Of a stretch of 64,000 bases of DNA, positions 1-8,680 are shown in pieces (position 1 is the first letter of the stretch; each line of letters opens with the position of its first letter). Origin of the DNA: Actinomadura sp. NAK00032 (GTDB lineage Bacteria > Actinomycetota > Actinomycetes > Streptosporangiales > Streptosporangiaceae). The DNA is taken from positions 8,742,001-8,806,000 of the forward strand of contig NZ_CP054932.1 in NCBI RefSeq assembly GCF_013364275.1, written 5' to 3'. The position numbers and the translations under genes were made by a program. Below the pieces are notes generated by a model. That model was given only the letters and a program-made list of their open reading frames with translations, was not told where the DNA came from and searched no databases.

Positions 1-300
1 GATCACGTGGGCCGGGATGCGTCCGCGCTCATTGACCTTGATGCCATTGTTCTTGGCCCAGGCGCGGATCTCGGCGCTGCGTTCCCGGCTGGACGCGCCG
101 CGTTGCCGGCGGCGGCGCGAGACCGTGCCCGCCTTGCGGGACTTCTCCACGAACGGCTGCAGCGATTCCCGCAGCTTCGTTGCGTTGGCGCCACTCAGGT
201 CGATCTCGTAGGAGGCGCCGTCGATCGAGAACGCTACGGTCTCGTCCGCCTCGCCACCGTCGAGGTCGTCGACGAGAAGCACCTGAACCTTCTGTGCCAT
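1..300 (-). CDS. lsr2: Lsr2 nucleoid-associated protein, 3' end cut by window edge
   Basis: The first 100 codons are present, from ATG at 300 down to the edge. Lsr2 is a small H-NS-like protein that bridges AT-rich DNA and silences genes. The N-terminal dimerisation part begins MAQKVQVLLVDDLDGGEADE. A basic Arg-rich linker follows, then the C-terminal DNA-binding domain with RAWAKNNG and the minor-groove-binding RGR tripeptide near residue 95. Family members are about 105-115 residues, so only a few residues are missing. In M. tuberculosis lsr2 follows lysS directly; here about 8 kb lies between them. The upstream DNA (301-370) is richer in AT than its surroundings, as expected for an lsr2 promoter. 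Confidence 0.95.
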   Translation of the reverse strand, partial: MAQKVQVLLVDDLDGGEADETVAFSIDGASYEIDLSGANATKLRESLQPFVEKSRKAGTVSRRRRQRGASSRERSAEIRAWAKNNGIKVNERGRIPAHVI

Positions 301-1515
301 GGGGACAGACCTTTCAGCTGGAGCAAACTTCAATCGGTTGACAAAGATATACCGAGAACTCCGCGGATGACAATTCCAGCACTCCCGATGAACCGGCACT
401 GCGACCGAAGTCTCCTTCCGCCGGTGACCGCGCGTAATCGTCCTCGTCGTTTCCGGAGCGCCGGCGGGACGCACGAGGACCGATGGCGGCCCGGCATCCG
501 CTAATTTGCCGGGGCCGGGCGCGGGCCGGGGTTTTCGCGGCGTGACCAGTGTCACTGCGGACCGCGCTGACCTGGGCGGGCGCGCGCGCTTTGGCCCGGG
601 TTTGCACGGCTCGGGGTTCCGGGTTTGCGGGAGCTCCGGCTTTCGGACGCGGGAGCCGCTCCGGACGAAAAGTCCCTGATCGGACCTTAACAGGCGGTGC
701 ACACCGGCACCGCCGCCAACGATTAACGCCGACCTAACCGCGCTAACCCGCCCGCCGGGCGCGAATCAGCGAGCGCCTCGCCGCCGGGCCGGACGATGGA
801 GCCGCCGCGGACCAGGGACGACGCCGGACGCCCGCGAGAGAACGCCTGATGCCGCACTGAACCGCGTATGGGCGTGCAAGGGACCGGTATGCGAGCGGGT
901 ATGCGCGGGAGATCAGCCGGCAACGGAATGCACAGATCATCGCCCTGACCCGGGGATGTGGAGAGATAACCGGCTCGGCAGCCGGACCGAAAATCGGTTC
1001 CGGCGGCGCGGGCGCGGAAGTCGGCGGCCACGATCCCGGGTGAAGCGCGCCCGCACACGGTTCAGCCAGGGAAATCAGGAGATTGTGGCACAATCCGACC
1101 GCGCGATGCCTACTTCAACAACCGCTGGGCCGGGTTCCCCTGGGCGAACGCGGCCCCGTCCGCCCCACGGCGCGCATGAGCCCGGGAAAGTCCGTTCCGG
1201 GAGGGACCCTGCCCCATCCAGAGTAAGTCCAGTACCGCTATCAAGCGACGCCACAGGCGGTGCGGCAAGGGGCGGTGGAAGCGGCATTCAATCCGGAGGC
1301 GGCGTCCGGGACGAGACAGATCCCCGCCTGATTCAGGGCCGTAACCGGAACGAGCTGGGATTGACCCGGCCAAGCTCGGGCGTCCGAAACAGACCCGGCC
1401 ATCTCTCCGTAAAAGCATGTAGAAGCCAACGATTACCCTCGTGCCGCGATGCATCTGGGCCGGGACGCCGGGGTTCAAGCCGTCGTGAGCGTGCCTGTAC
1501 GCGCGTGAGTGGTCC
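301..1515. other. 1.2-kb gap with no supported gene
   Basis: This lies between the lsr2 promoter region and the end of the RDD gene. Several open frames exist on both strands, but they overlap each other, are Arg/Pro-rich and match no family I know. A frame starting GTG near 1084 after an AGGAG would run into the RDD gene on the opposite strand and looks spurious. No tRNA, hairpin terminator or clear repeat was seen. The first 70 bases (301-370) probably hold the lsr2 promoter. Confidence 0.4.
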
Positions 1516-2247
1516 TCAGAAGGCCCGAGAATCGGGCGCCCCGCGCTTTGCCACTAGCGTCCCCGCGAGCCTGTCATGGACGGTCTGGCGGCGCGTGCCC
1601 TCGAAGAGGACTCCGGCGTTCACGACCCAGAAGACGCTCGCGAGCACACCGAGCACGGGAATCGGCCGCATCGCGATCGGCAGCGAATAGACCGCCGCGC
1701 GGAGAACGGACTGCAGAACGCCGGGATGAGCACCGGCCTCCACCCGCTCAGCGGGGCCCTCAGCGGCCGTATCCGCGCCGGCGGCCTCTGGCGCGCCTCC
1801 AGGGACGGATTCAGGCGAGGGCGGGGCTGAGGCGTCCTTGGGCGCCTTCGCCTCTTCGGGCGGCATGGCGACGGGCACGAAGCCCGGTACGGACGCGGGG
1901 AGGAAGCTCGCTCCGCTGTTGGGCGCAGCCCCTGGCCCCCCCGCGCTCTCTCCGCCCTCCTGGCCCGCGCCGGCGGCCCTCTCGCCCGGTAGGGCGGATC
2001 GTTGGTCCGGCAAGGCGGTCACAACCTCTATGCCCGCGAAGCGCTTGCCGAGGGTCCGGCCCCAGAGGGCCAACTGGACCGCCTCGTACAGCAGCATGCA
2101 CCCGGCCACGGCGGGTGGGGCGACGACGTCCACCAGGTGCCCGGACACCAGTTCGCGGACGACGACGATGACGGGCACACCGACGACAAGCGTGTCGACT
2201 ACGCGCGCGAGCAGGCGCTGCCCCGGGTCGGCGAGGGAAACCGCCAT
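1516..2247 (-). CDS. RDD family membrane protein with long disordered insert
   Basis: A 243-residue protein. The RDD domain starts at residue 10 (GQRLLARVVDTLVVG), with membrane segments near 15-35 and 45-65, and the LWGRTLGKRFAGIEVV signature. About 80 Ala/Pro/Gly/Glu-rich residues (roughly 80-165) are followed by a last hydrophobic pair ending VHDRLAGTLVAKR. Most RDD proteins lack this cytoplasmic insert. I chose the ATG at 2247 because it lies 7 bases after the stop of the upstream RDD gene and the RDD domain begins right after it; a longer frame to 2310 would overlap that gene. The function of RDD proteins is mostly unknown; some bacterial ones export ions. It is the last gene of an argA-RDD-RDD operon. 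Confidence 0.75.
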   Translation of the reverse strand: MAVSLADPGQRLLARVVDTLVVGVPVIVVVRELVSGHLVDVVAPPAVAGCMLLYEAVQLALWGRTLGKRFAGIEVVTALPDQRSALPGERAAGAGQEGGESAGGPGAAPNSGASFLPASVPGFVPVAMPPEEAKAPKDASAPPSPESVPGGAPEAAGADTAAEGPAERVEAGAHPGVLQSVLRAAVYSLPIAMRPIPVLGVLASVFWVVNAGVLFEGTRRQTVHDRLAGTLVAKRGAPDSRAF

Positions 2248-2254
2248 CGCGGCC

Positions 2255-3064
2255 TTACTCCGCGTACTCGGTGTACTGGTCGCCGTACTCCTCGTACGTG
2301 CCCCGCTCATCGATGACCAGCGTGCCGGCGAAGCGGTCGTGCAGAGCCTGGTGCAGGGGCTGGTCCCAGATCGCCCACAGGTAGGCCATCAGACCGCCCA
2401 CCCAGACCAGCGCCATCCCGTACGCGGCGTACTCCCACACCATCACCGCGAGGACGAGGAAGAAGAAGACACCTACCTGGTAGCCGACATGGACGATCCC
2501 AGCGCGCCAGACCGCCTGCGTCGTGCTCATCGGCTCGCCCGCCGGGCGGGCCTGCACGATGCCCAGGCCCATGACCCGCTTGCCCAGCGTCCGCCCCCAC
2601 ATGGACAGCTGGACGGCCTCGTAGAGGAACGGCAGCACCGACATGACGAAGAACAGGGTGAAGATGATGGGCCAGTTCCAGATGCCGCCCTCCTCCTTGT
2701 CGTTGCCGCCTTCACCGCCCAGGCCGAACGCGGCGACCGTCACGGGCAGGATCAGCGCGAACCCGAAGACGGCGACGAGCGCGTTGTCGATGACCCGCGC
2801 ACCGGCCCGGCGGTGAATGGGGGCCAGTGCCATCTCGCTGCCCTGGGAACCGCCATAGGCGTCGTGGGAGTCGCCGTACTGGTCGTAGGACGGCTCGTAG
2901 GAGCGCCCCCAGTCCTGCTGGGGCTGCTGCCACTGCTGCTGCGGTTGCTGCTGGTGCTGTGGCTGCTGCTGCCACTGGGAACCTTGGTACGGGGGCGGGG
3001 GACCGTAGGAACCCTGGCCCTGCGGCGGTTGGTAACGCCGTCCGCGGCGGGGGGAATCGCTCAT
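2255..3064 (-). CDS. RDD family membrane protein with Gln/Pro-rich N-terminus
   Basis: A 269-residue protein. Residues 1-85 are a soluble tail rich in Gln, Pro, Tyr and Gly. Then come RRAGARVIDNALVAVFG (start of the RDD domain), membrane segments, the MWGRTLGKRVMGLGIV signature and a C-terminal HDRFAGTLVIDE. The start overlaps the stop of argA by four bases (ATGA), which implies translational coupling. The tail resembles those of other actinobacterial membrane proteins, including the two PH-domain proteins in this window. The family assignment is firm; the role is unknown. Confidence 0.8.
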   Translation of the reverse strand: MSDSPRRGRRYQPPQGQGSYGPPPPYQGSQWQQQPQHQQQPQQQWQQPQQDWGRSYEPSYDQYGDSHDAYGGSQGSEMALAPIHRRAGARVIDNALVAVFGFALILPVTVAAFGLGGEGGNDKEEGGIWNWPIIFTLFFVMSVLPFLYEAVQLSMWGRTLGKRVMGLGIVQARPAGEPMSTTQAVWRAGIVHVGYQVGVFFFLVLAVMVWEYAAYGMALVWVGGLMAYLWAIWDQPLHQALHDRFAGTLVIDERGTYEEYGDQYTEYAE

Positions 3065-3591
3065 TTGGGGCAGTCCTCCAGGCGAAGCAACATCCGGGTG
3101 TTGCCCAACGTATTCGGCTTGACCCGGTCGAGGTCCAAGAACTCTGCCACGCCTTCGTCGTAAGAGCGGAGAAGCTCCTCGTACACCTCTGGCGACACCG
3201 GTGTCCCAAGGATCTGCTCGAAGCCGTGGCGCGCGAAGAAGTCCACCTCGAAGGTAAGGCAGAACACCCTTCGCACGCCGAGCTCACGCGCCGTCTCCAG
3301 CAGCCGGGCGACGATGCGGTGACCGATGCCGCGTCCGCCGTACCCCTTGGCCACCGCCACCGAGCGGACCTCGGCGAGGTCCTCCCACATGACGTGCAGG
3401 GCTCCGCAGGCCACGACGGGCCCAGGCGTCCCGTCCTGGACGTCCTCGGCGACCCAGAACTCCTGAACGTCCTCGTACAGCTTGACCGTCGACTTCTTGA
3501 GCAGGCGTCGCCCCGACCCGGCGTACAGATCGACCAGCCTGCGGATCTCTTGAACGTCGGCGGTACGGGCACGCCGGATCACAACCTCCAC
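3061..3591 (-). CDS. argA: Amino-acid N-acetyltransferase (N-acetylglutamate synthase, short GNAT type)
   Basis: A 176-residue single-domain GNAT protein matching the short actinobacterial ArgA type (M. tuberculosis Rv2747): VRRARTADV-like start, YEDVQEFWVAE, CGALHVMWEDLAEVRSVAV, the acetyl-CoA loop GYGGRGIGHRIV, FFARHGFEQI, and the tail VKPNTLGNTRMLL. It would acetylate glutamate as the first step of arginine synthesis. A GTG at 3591 gives full length; a second GTG at 3582 sits close behind a GGAGG, so the exact start is uncertain. It is the first gene of an operon with two RDD genes, which have no obvious link to arginine. Confidence 0.85.
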   Translation of the reverse strand: MEVVIRRARTADVQEIRRLVDLYAGSGRRLLKKSTVKLYEDVQEFWVAEDVQDGTPGPVVACGALHVMWEDLAEVRSVAVAKGYGGRGIGHRIVARLLETARELGVRRVFCLTFEVDFFARHGFEQILGTPVSPEVYEELLRSYDEGVAEFLDLDRVKPNTLGNTRMLLRLEDCPK

Positions 3592-3865
3592 AAACAGGCG
3601 AGATTATCGAACACCGGACCTAGCCGAACGTCGGCGTCCACATACGCGCGGTGAGCACCCCTGAAGGATGACTAGATAAAAGCAACTAGATACGCCGCTC
3701 ACCTCCACGAAAAGTGACCTGGAACACAGTGGCGAGAGGCGGCGGAGACCAGGCGGCGCCAGCGCGCCCCGCCCGCCTGACCTGCGACTTTGCAAGTTCT
3801 TGTTGGCATCCAATCCGCATTCCGTTAGTGTCCATCGCTGACATCGGCCACCCGCAGAACGGAGG

Positions 3866-4053
3866 CCGAACCGCCGAGTCCACGGGCCGCAGACCAGCGC
3901 CCCGGGGAGCCGGGGACCCACTTTCGGAGCGTTTCCGGGGATTTCCCCGAGGCGGCGGCCGTCAGGGGTGAATCCGCAGCACCGCGGCCTGGCCCGCGCA
4001 CGCTCGCGGACGGGCTGCTCCGGCCCCAACCCGTCAGCTAACCCGGTAGGCGG
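3866..4053 (+). promoter_or_regulatory. Cyclic di-AMP riboswitch (ydaO/yuaA type)
   Basis: The leader has the hallmark blocks of this class in order: CCGAACCGCCGAGTC at 3866, GGGGAGCCGGGGACCCA at 3904, CAGGGGTGAATCCG at 3963, and CCGTCAGCTAACCCGGTAGGCG ending at 4053 (last block quoted loosely; its core is CAGCTAACC). It ends a few bases before the ribosome binding site of the NlpC/P60 gene. In actinobacteria this class normally sits before cell-wall hydrolases (NlpC/P60, Rpf) and turns them off when c-di-AMP is high. Confidence 0.93.
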
Positions 4054-4071
4054 TTGAGGAGAGGAGAACTC

Positions 4072-5052
4072 GTGCAGCACTCGCGGTCTGCTTCCCTTCG
4101 CCGCTTCCGCGGCCGCGCGGTCACCGTGGCCGGCGCGCTCATCGCACTGACGGCGGCGTCCAGCACCGTGGCCGTCGCACACGCCGATCCCGAGCCGTCC
4201 ACCAAAGAGCTCCGCTCCCAGGCCTTCAAGCTCGCCGACCAGCTGGAGCAGCTCACCGAGCAGTACAACGGCCTGAAGGTGAAGCTCGCGCAGTCCAAGC
4301 GCGCCGCCGAGGTCGCCACCGAGAACGCCGAGCGGCAGGAGAAGTCGCTCCAGGCGATCCGGCAGAAGGTCGGCACCCTCGCCGCGACCAGCTACATGCA
4401 GGGCGGCTCCGACCCGACGGTCTCGTTCGTCGCCTCCCAGGACCCGCAGGCCGTCCTCGACCAGGCCGCCACCCTCAACTACTTCGCCAAGCGCGACAGC
4501 ACCAAGGTGCTCGGGCTCATGCAGGCGATGCAGGCCGCCCAGCGCGCCCGCAAGTCCGCCGAATCGCGCGCCAAGCAGGTCAAGCAACTGCGGACCCAGC
4601 TCGACGCGCAGCGCAAGAAGGTCACCGACGCCTACGAGAAGGTCCGCGGCACGATCGTCAAGCGCGACCCGTCCCAGCTCGCGAAGCTCCCCGTCATCGG
4701 CACCGGCAAGGCCGCGCAGGCCCTGCGGTACGCGATGGGCAAGCTCGGCCGCCCGTACGTCTGGGGCGCCTCCGGGCCGAGCACCTTCGACTGCTCCGGC
4801 CTGACGATGTGGGCGTACAAGCAGGTGGGCATCAACCTGCCGCACTACACCGGCAGCCAGTGGAACGCCGGCACCCACGTGTCGCGCAACCAGCTCCAGC
4901 CGGGCGACCTCGTGTTCTTCTACTCCGACCTGCACCACATGGGGATGTACATCGGCGGCGGCAAGATGATCCACGCGCCGCACACCGGCGACGTCGTGAG
5001 GATCGCCTCCATGGGCGGACGGCCCTTCGCGGGCGGCGTCCGAGTCGCCTGA
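4072..5052 (+). CDS. Secreted NlpC/P60 peptidoglycan endopeptidase under c-di-AMP control
   Basis: A 326-residue protein. Residues 1-38 form a signal peptide ending AVAHA. Two coiled-coil stretches (about 45-110 and 150-200) resemble RipA-type hydrolases. The C-terminal NlpC/P60 domain (about 215-326) has the catalytic Cys at residue 241 in FDCSGL, and HHMGMYIGGG and HAPHTG supply the catalytic His and its partner. It should cut the D-Glu/meso-DAP bond of cell-wall peptides. I chose the GTG at 4072 because a GAGGAGAGGAG ribosome site (4056-4066) lies just upstream; a TTG at 4054 lies too early. The riboswitch immediately upstream is the likely regulator. Confidence 0.92.
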   Translation: MQHSRSASLRRFRGRAVTVAGALIALTAASSTVAVAHADPEPSTKELRSQAFKLADQLEQLTEQYNGLKVKLAQSKRAAEVATENAERQEKSLQAIRQKVGTLAATSYMQGGSDPTVSFVASQDPQAVLDQAATLNYFAKRDSTKVLGLMQAMQAAQRARKSAESRAKQVKQLRTQLDAQRKKVTDAYEKVRGTIVKRDPSQLAKLPVIGTGKAAQALRYAMGKLGRPYVWGASGPSTFDCSGLTMWAYKQVGINLPHYTGSQWNAGTHVSRNQLQPGDLVFFYSDLHHMGMYIGGGKMIHAPHTGDVVRIASMGGRPFAGGVRVA

Positions 5053-5215
5053 CCCCGCTGACTGAGCCCGCCGACTGCCCCTGCCAACTGACCCTGCCAA
5101 TTGACCCGGCCGACACTCCCGGCCCGATCGGACAGCACGCGAGAGCGTCAGCGTGCGCATGCCCGCGTGAGTGCGCGCATGCCTGCGTGTGCGCGGGTGC
5201 CTGCCGCGCGGAGGT
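5047..5215 (+). repeat. 13-bp tandem array starting at the NlpC/P60 stop codon, then an 18-bp array
   Basis: A partial unit GCCTGACCCC contains the stop codon. Five 13-bp units follow at 5057, 5070, 5083, 5096 and 5109 (consensus GCCAACTGACCCT with changes). TGA recurs at 5059 and 5089 in the reading frame of the gene and at 5063 and 5102 in another frame. From about 5150 a second family of roughly 18 bp (GCGCATGCCTGCGTG-like) occurs three times. No gene was found from 5053 to 5401. Confidence 0.75.
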
Positions 5216-5401
5216 GCGCATGGGTGGGGGATCCATGGGCGGAGCGGGGTTGAACGCCGTCCGCGGCGACGCCACCTGCAGGGACCTACCTGCCAGGGCG
5301 CCGGCGCCGCCGCTGCGGGGTCGGACGGAATTCGTTCGTTCGCCGCCTGGATCTCTGTGACGCTCGCCCGTCCCCTGGCGAGCGTCGGGGGGTGAAGCCG
5401 G

Positions 5402-5632
5402 CTAGATGAGCTGCCTCCGGGCCGCCCACACCACGGCCTCGATAGGGGTGTTGACCTCCAGCCGGTCGCAGATCGTCCGCAACCGGCGCCGCAAGGTCCG
5501 TGCGCTCAGCTCCAGCTTGCGTGCCGCCACATCGGCGGTGACACCGCTCGCGATCTGGGCGAGCAACCGGATCTCCTCCTCGCTCAGCCCGAAATCGTCG
5601 GTGCCACGACGTGCGAGTGTGGCTGTTTCCAC
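5402..5632 (-). CDS. Small stand-alone LuxR-type helix-turn-helix protein
   Basis: A 76-residue protein almost entirely made of a LuxR/NarL-like DNA-binding domain: LSEEEIRLLAQIASGVT, then DVAARKLELSARTLRRRL and ICDRLEVNTPIEAVVWAAR. There is no receiver or sensor domain. I chose the GTG at 5632 because a GGAGG lies five bases before it; a longer frame from 5692 has no such site. It may be an orphan regulator or act with an unlinked partner. Nothing nearby shows its target. Confidence 0.65.
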   Translation of the reverse strand: METATLARRGTDDFGLSEEEIRLLAQIASGVTADVAARKLELSARTLRRRLRTICDRLEVNTPIEAVVWAARRQLI

Positions 5633-5942
5633 TCCGTCCTCCCTCGTCCGTGGTGATGACCGCGGGGATGCAGCCGTCCGCTGCACAGGCACGGGTTGGG
5701 CCTCGATCTGTACGCGCGTTGGGTTGCCGGGTCCGGAGCCTCCGGACTTAGATCATCGGGTTCCTTTGCTGTCTCACGAGCTTGGCCGGAGGTGGCCGCC
5801 TGGCCGATTGCGGGGTCTTACGGGGGAACTCCGGGTGACGATTCACTCGTTGGTCGTCCGAGGGAGACGGGATGAGATCGCCAGCCATCCGCATCCGGCC
5901 CTCCTCGTCGGACTCGCCGCATCTTGCCGCTGAGCAAGATCG

Positions 5943-5954
5943 TGAATCGTTTCA
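5943..5954 (+). promoter_or_regulatory. Candidate LacI-family operator
   Basis: TGAATCGTTTCA is one base change away from a perfect palindrome with the central CG step typical of LacI-family operators. It lies about 170 bases before the LacI-type gene, so autoregulation is plausible. Inferred from pattern only. Confidence 0.4.
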
Positions 5955-6121
5955 AGCTACGCTTCGGCTCGGAACGCTAGGCGGCCGGATCCGGCCCGTC
6001 AAGCGCTGTCCAAATGCGGTATGCGTCCGGTCGGTGACAGTACGTAGTCGCATGATCGGCGACGTGCCGCGCAAAACTCCACTACCTGGGGAAACACTCC
6101 TGGGGCGGGACGAGGAGCGAG

Positions 6122-7144
6122 TTGCCACAGACCAGTATTCGTGAGGTCGCGAGGCGGGCTGGAGTCTCAGTTGGGACCGTTTCGAATGTCCTAAACCGGC
6201 CAGACCTCGTGGCCGAAGCTACCCGTGACCGCGTCCGCGCGGCGATCGAGGAGCTCGGATTCGTGCGGAACGAGTCCGCGCGCCGGCTCCGGCGGCGCCC
6301 CGAGCGCACCGCCGGCGAGTTCGGCGACCAGCCGCGCCGCGCCTTCGGCATCGTCGTCGAGGACCTCACCAACCCCTACGCCTCCGATGTCGCGCGCGGC
6401 GCCGAGGCCGCCCTCAACGAGGCGGGCCACGACGCCCTCTGGCTGTCCAGCGACCACTCGTCCGCCAAGGAGCGCCGCTCGCTGCAACTCCTGGAGGAGC
6501 AGCAGGCCGCCGGGGTCCTGATCATCCCGGTCGGGCGGCCCCCCGGCGACATCTCCCGGCTGCGCGCCGCCGGCATGAGCGTGGTGGTGATCGACCGCGA
6601 CTCGGCCGACGCGTGCTCGGCGCGCGTCGACCACTTCGCGGGCGGCGAGATCGCCGCCGCGCGGCTGCTCGGCATCGGCCGCGAGCGCATCGTGTTCGTG
6701 ACCGGCGTCCCGGAACCGCAGCCCTGCGTGGACCGCCGCGACGGCGCCGCCCGGACGCTCGTCGAGGCGGGTCTCGGCGAACCCGCCACGCTCGTCCAGG
6801 ACGCCCTGAGCCCCACCGAGGGTCAGGCCGCCGCGCACGAGGTCCTGGCCATGTCCCCGCGGCCGGACGGCGTGTTCTGCGCCAACGACCTGCTGGCCAT
6901 CGGCCTGATCAACGAGCTGACCCGGCTCGGCGTCCGCGTCCCGGACGACATCGCCGTCATCGGCTACGACGACATCGAGCTGGCCGCGAGCGCCGCCGTC
7001 CCGCTGACCACGATCCGGCAGCCGCGCCGCGAGCTCGGCTGGGAGGCCGCCGAACTGGCGCTGGCGGAGATCGGCGAAGGCAAGTCGCACCAGCACCGCC
7101 AGGTCGTCCAGCGTCCCGAACTGGTGATCCGCGAAAGCGCTTAA
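6122..7144 (+). CDS. LacI-family transcriptional regulator (TTG start)
   Basis: A 340-residue protein. The N-terminal helix-turn-helix reads TSIREVARRAGVSVGTVSNVLNRPD, followed by the hinge helix FVRNESARRLR. The rest (about 65-335) is a periplasmic-binding-protein-like sugar-sensing domain with FGIVVEDLTNPY, ASDVARGAE, GVLIIPVGRP, VFCANDLLAIGLI and IAVIGYDDIE. I chose the TTG at 6122 because GAGGAG sits at the right distance and no ATG or GTG fits before the helix-turn-helix. No sugar transporter or glycosidase lies beside it; the next gene is a P450 about 275 bases downstream. The ligand is unknown. Confidence 0.88.
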   Translation: MPQTSIREVARRAGVSVGTVSNVLNRPDLVAEATRDRVRAAIEELGFVRNESARRLRRRPERTAGEFGDQPRRAFGIVVEDLTNPYASDVARGAEAALNEAGHDALWLSSDHSSAKERRSLQLLEEQQAAGVLIIPVGRPPGDISRLRAAGMSVVVIDRDSADACSARVDHFAGGEIAAARLLGIGRERIVFVTGVPEPQPCVDRRDGAARTLVEAGLGEPATLVQDALSPTEGQAAAHEVLAMSPRPDGVFCANDLLAIGLINELTRLGVRVPDDIAVIGYDDIELAASAAVPLTTIRQPRRELGWEAAELALAEIGEGKSHQHRQVVQRPELVIRESA

Positions 7145-7420
7145 CCGCTCCCGCACGACACGGACACGGGCCCGGGCAATGAGGCCCTGGGAGACCCGCC
7201 CCCCGCCCCCGCCCCCAAGAATCGACATCGAGGCGATTCGTCCGCCGACGAACTCGGCAAGCGCGACGGACTCGACAGAGCGACGGACTCGCCGGCCCGA
7301 TGGAACCGCCACTCAGCATGGGGCAGAGCACGCGAAAGCGATCAACCGTGAACGAGCCCGGCGCGCGGGGCGCCTCGGGCCGCTATTGACATGCCGTCTG
7401 ATTTCCGGGTGACTGGTGGG

Positions 7421-8680
7421 ATGGAGGACAGGACAGCCCAGGTCGTGGAGGCCGAGGCCGCGGCGGTGCTCGGCTTCGACCCGGCGGATCCGGCGTTCCG
7501 GGCCGACCCTTACGCGCACTACCGGCGCCTCGCGTCCGGCGGGCGCCGCCTGCACCGCACCGAGGTCGGCCTTCGCGTGACCGCCTCCTACGACCTGTGC
7601 GAGCAGGTCCTGCGCGATCCGCGGTTCGGGCATCGGCCGGAGGGCGGCGGGCTGTGGCGCGAGTCGCGGGTCCGGAACCGGTCGTTCCTCACCCTGGACC
7701 CGCCCGACCACACCCGGCTCCGGCGGCTGGTGAGCAAGGCGTTCACCCCGCGGCTCGTCGAGCGGCTGCGGCCGCGGGTCGAGGCGCTGGTCGACGAGCT
7801 GCTGGACGGCGTGTCCGGCGACGTCGACCTGATCGCGACGCTCGCGTACCCGCTCCCCGTCATCGTGATCAGCGAGATGCTCGGCGTGCCCGCGCGGGAC
7901 CGCGACCTGTTCAAGGGCTGGTCCGACAGCCTCGCCCGCGGCCTCGACCCCGACTTCCTGCTGCCGGAGGACGAGATCGCCCAGCGCGACACGGCCCGCG
8001 AGGAGTTCGCCGCGTACTTCCGGGAACTCGCCGCCGAGCGGCGCACTCGCCCGCAGGACGACCTCCTGAGCGCCCTTGTGAGCGTCTCCGACGGCGGAGA
8101 CGTCCTTTCAGAGGAGGAACTCCTTGCCACGTGCGTACTGCTGCTCGTAGCGGGCCATGAGACGACCGTGAACCTCATAGGGAACGGCGCCCTGGCGCTG
8201 CTGCGCGATCCCGCGCAGCTGGAGTTGTTCAGGGCACGTCCTGAGAACGTCCAAGCGGCCGTGGAGGAACTCCTCCGTTACGACCCGCCCGTCCAGCTCA
8301 CGCTTAGGGCAGCCCTAGAGGACGTCGAGCTGGACGGCTCACCCGTCGAACGCGGAAGGCTCGTCCTGCTGCTGACCGGTGCCGCCAACCGCGACCCGGC
8401 CGTTTTCGACGATCCCGACCGTCTCGACCTCACCCGCTACACCGAAGGACGGGACGCGCCACGTCACCTGTCGTTCGGGCATGGCATCCACTTCTGCCTG
8501 GGCGCGCCCCTGGCCCGGCTGGAGGGCCAGGTCGCGCTGAAGAAGCTCTTCGAGCGCGACGTGGCCCTCACCGGAGCCGACGGCCACACAGGCAGCGGCC
8601 ATGCGGGCGACGGCCTCGTCTACCGGGACAACCTCGTCCTGCGAGGCCTGCGCGACCTGCCGGTCACTATTCGGGCTTGA
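7421..8680 (+). CDS. Cytochrome P450
   Basis: A 419-residue bacterial class I P450. It shows the I-helix oxygen-activation motif AGHETT, the K-helix ExxR (EELLRY), the NRDPAVFDDPDRLDLTR meander and the heme loop FGHGIHFCLGAPLARLE with its Cys ligand. It needs an electron partner, but no ferredoxin or reductase gene lies in the window. I chose the ATG at 7421 because GGTGGG precedes it; the in-frame ATG at 7391 has no ribosome site. Its stop codon overlaps the 3' end of lysS on the other strand by 14 bases. The substrate cannot be predicted. Confidence 0.9.
   Translation: MEDRTAQVVEAEAAAVLGFDPADPAFRADPYAHYRRLASGGRRLHRTEVGLRVTASYDLCEQVLRDPRFGHRPEGGGLWRESRVRNRSFLTLDPPDHTRLRRLVSKAFTPRLVERLRPRVEALVDELLDGVSGDVDLIATLAYPLPVIVISEMLGVPARDRDLFKGWSDSLARGLDPDFLLPEDEIAQRDTAREEFAAYFRELAAERRTRPQDDLLSALVSVSDGGDVLSEEELLATCVLLLVAGHETTVNLIGNGALALLRDPAQLELFRARPENVQAAVEELLRYDPPVQLTLRAALEDVELDGSPVERGRLVLLLTGAANRDPAVFDDPDRLDLTRYTEGRDAPRHLSFGHGIHFCLGAPLARLEGQVALKKLFERDVALTGADGHTGSGHAGDGLVYRDNLVLRGLRDLPVTIRA

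Noticed and set aside
956..1690. Plus-strand open frame in the 1.2-kb gap, with AGGAG before a GTG near 1084
   Set aside because: It runs into the RDD gene on the other strand, is Arg/Pro/Gly-rich without domain patterns, and matches no known family.
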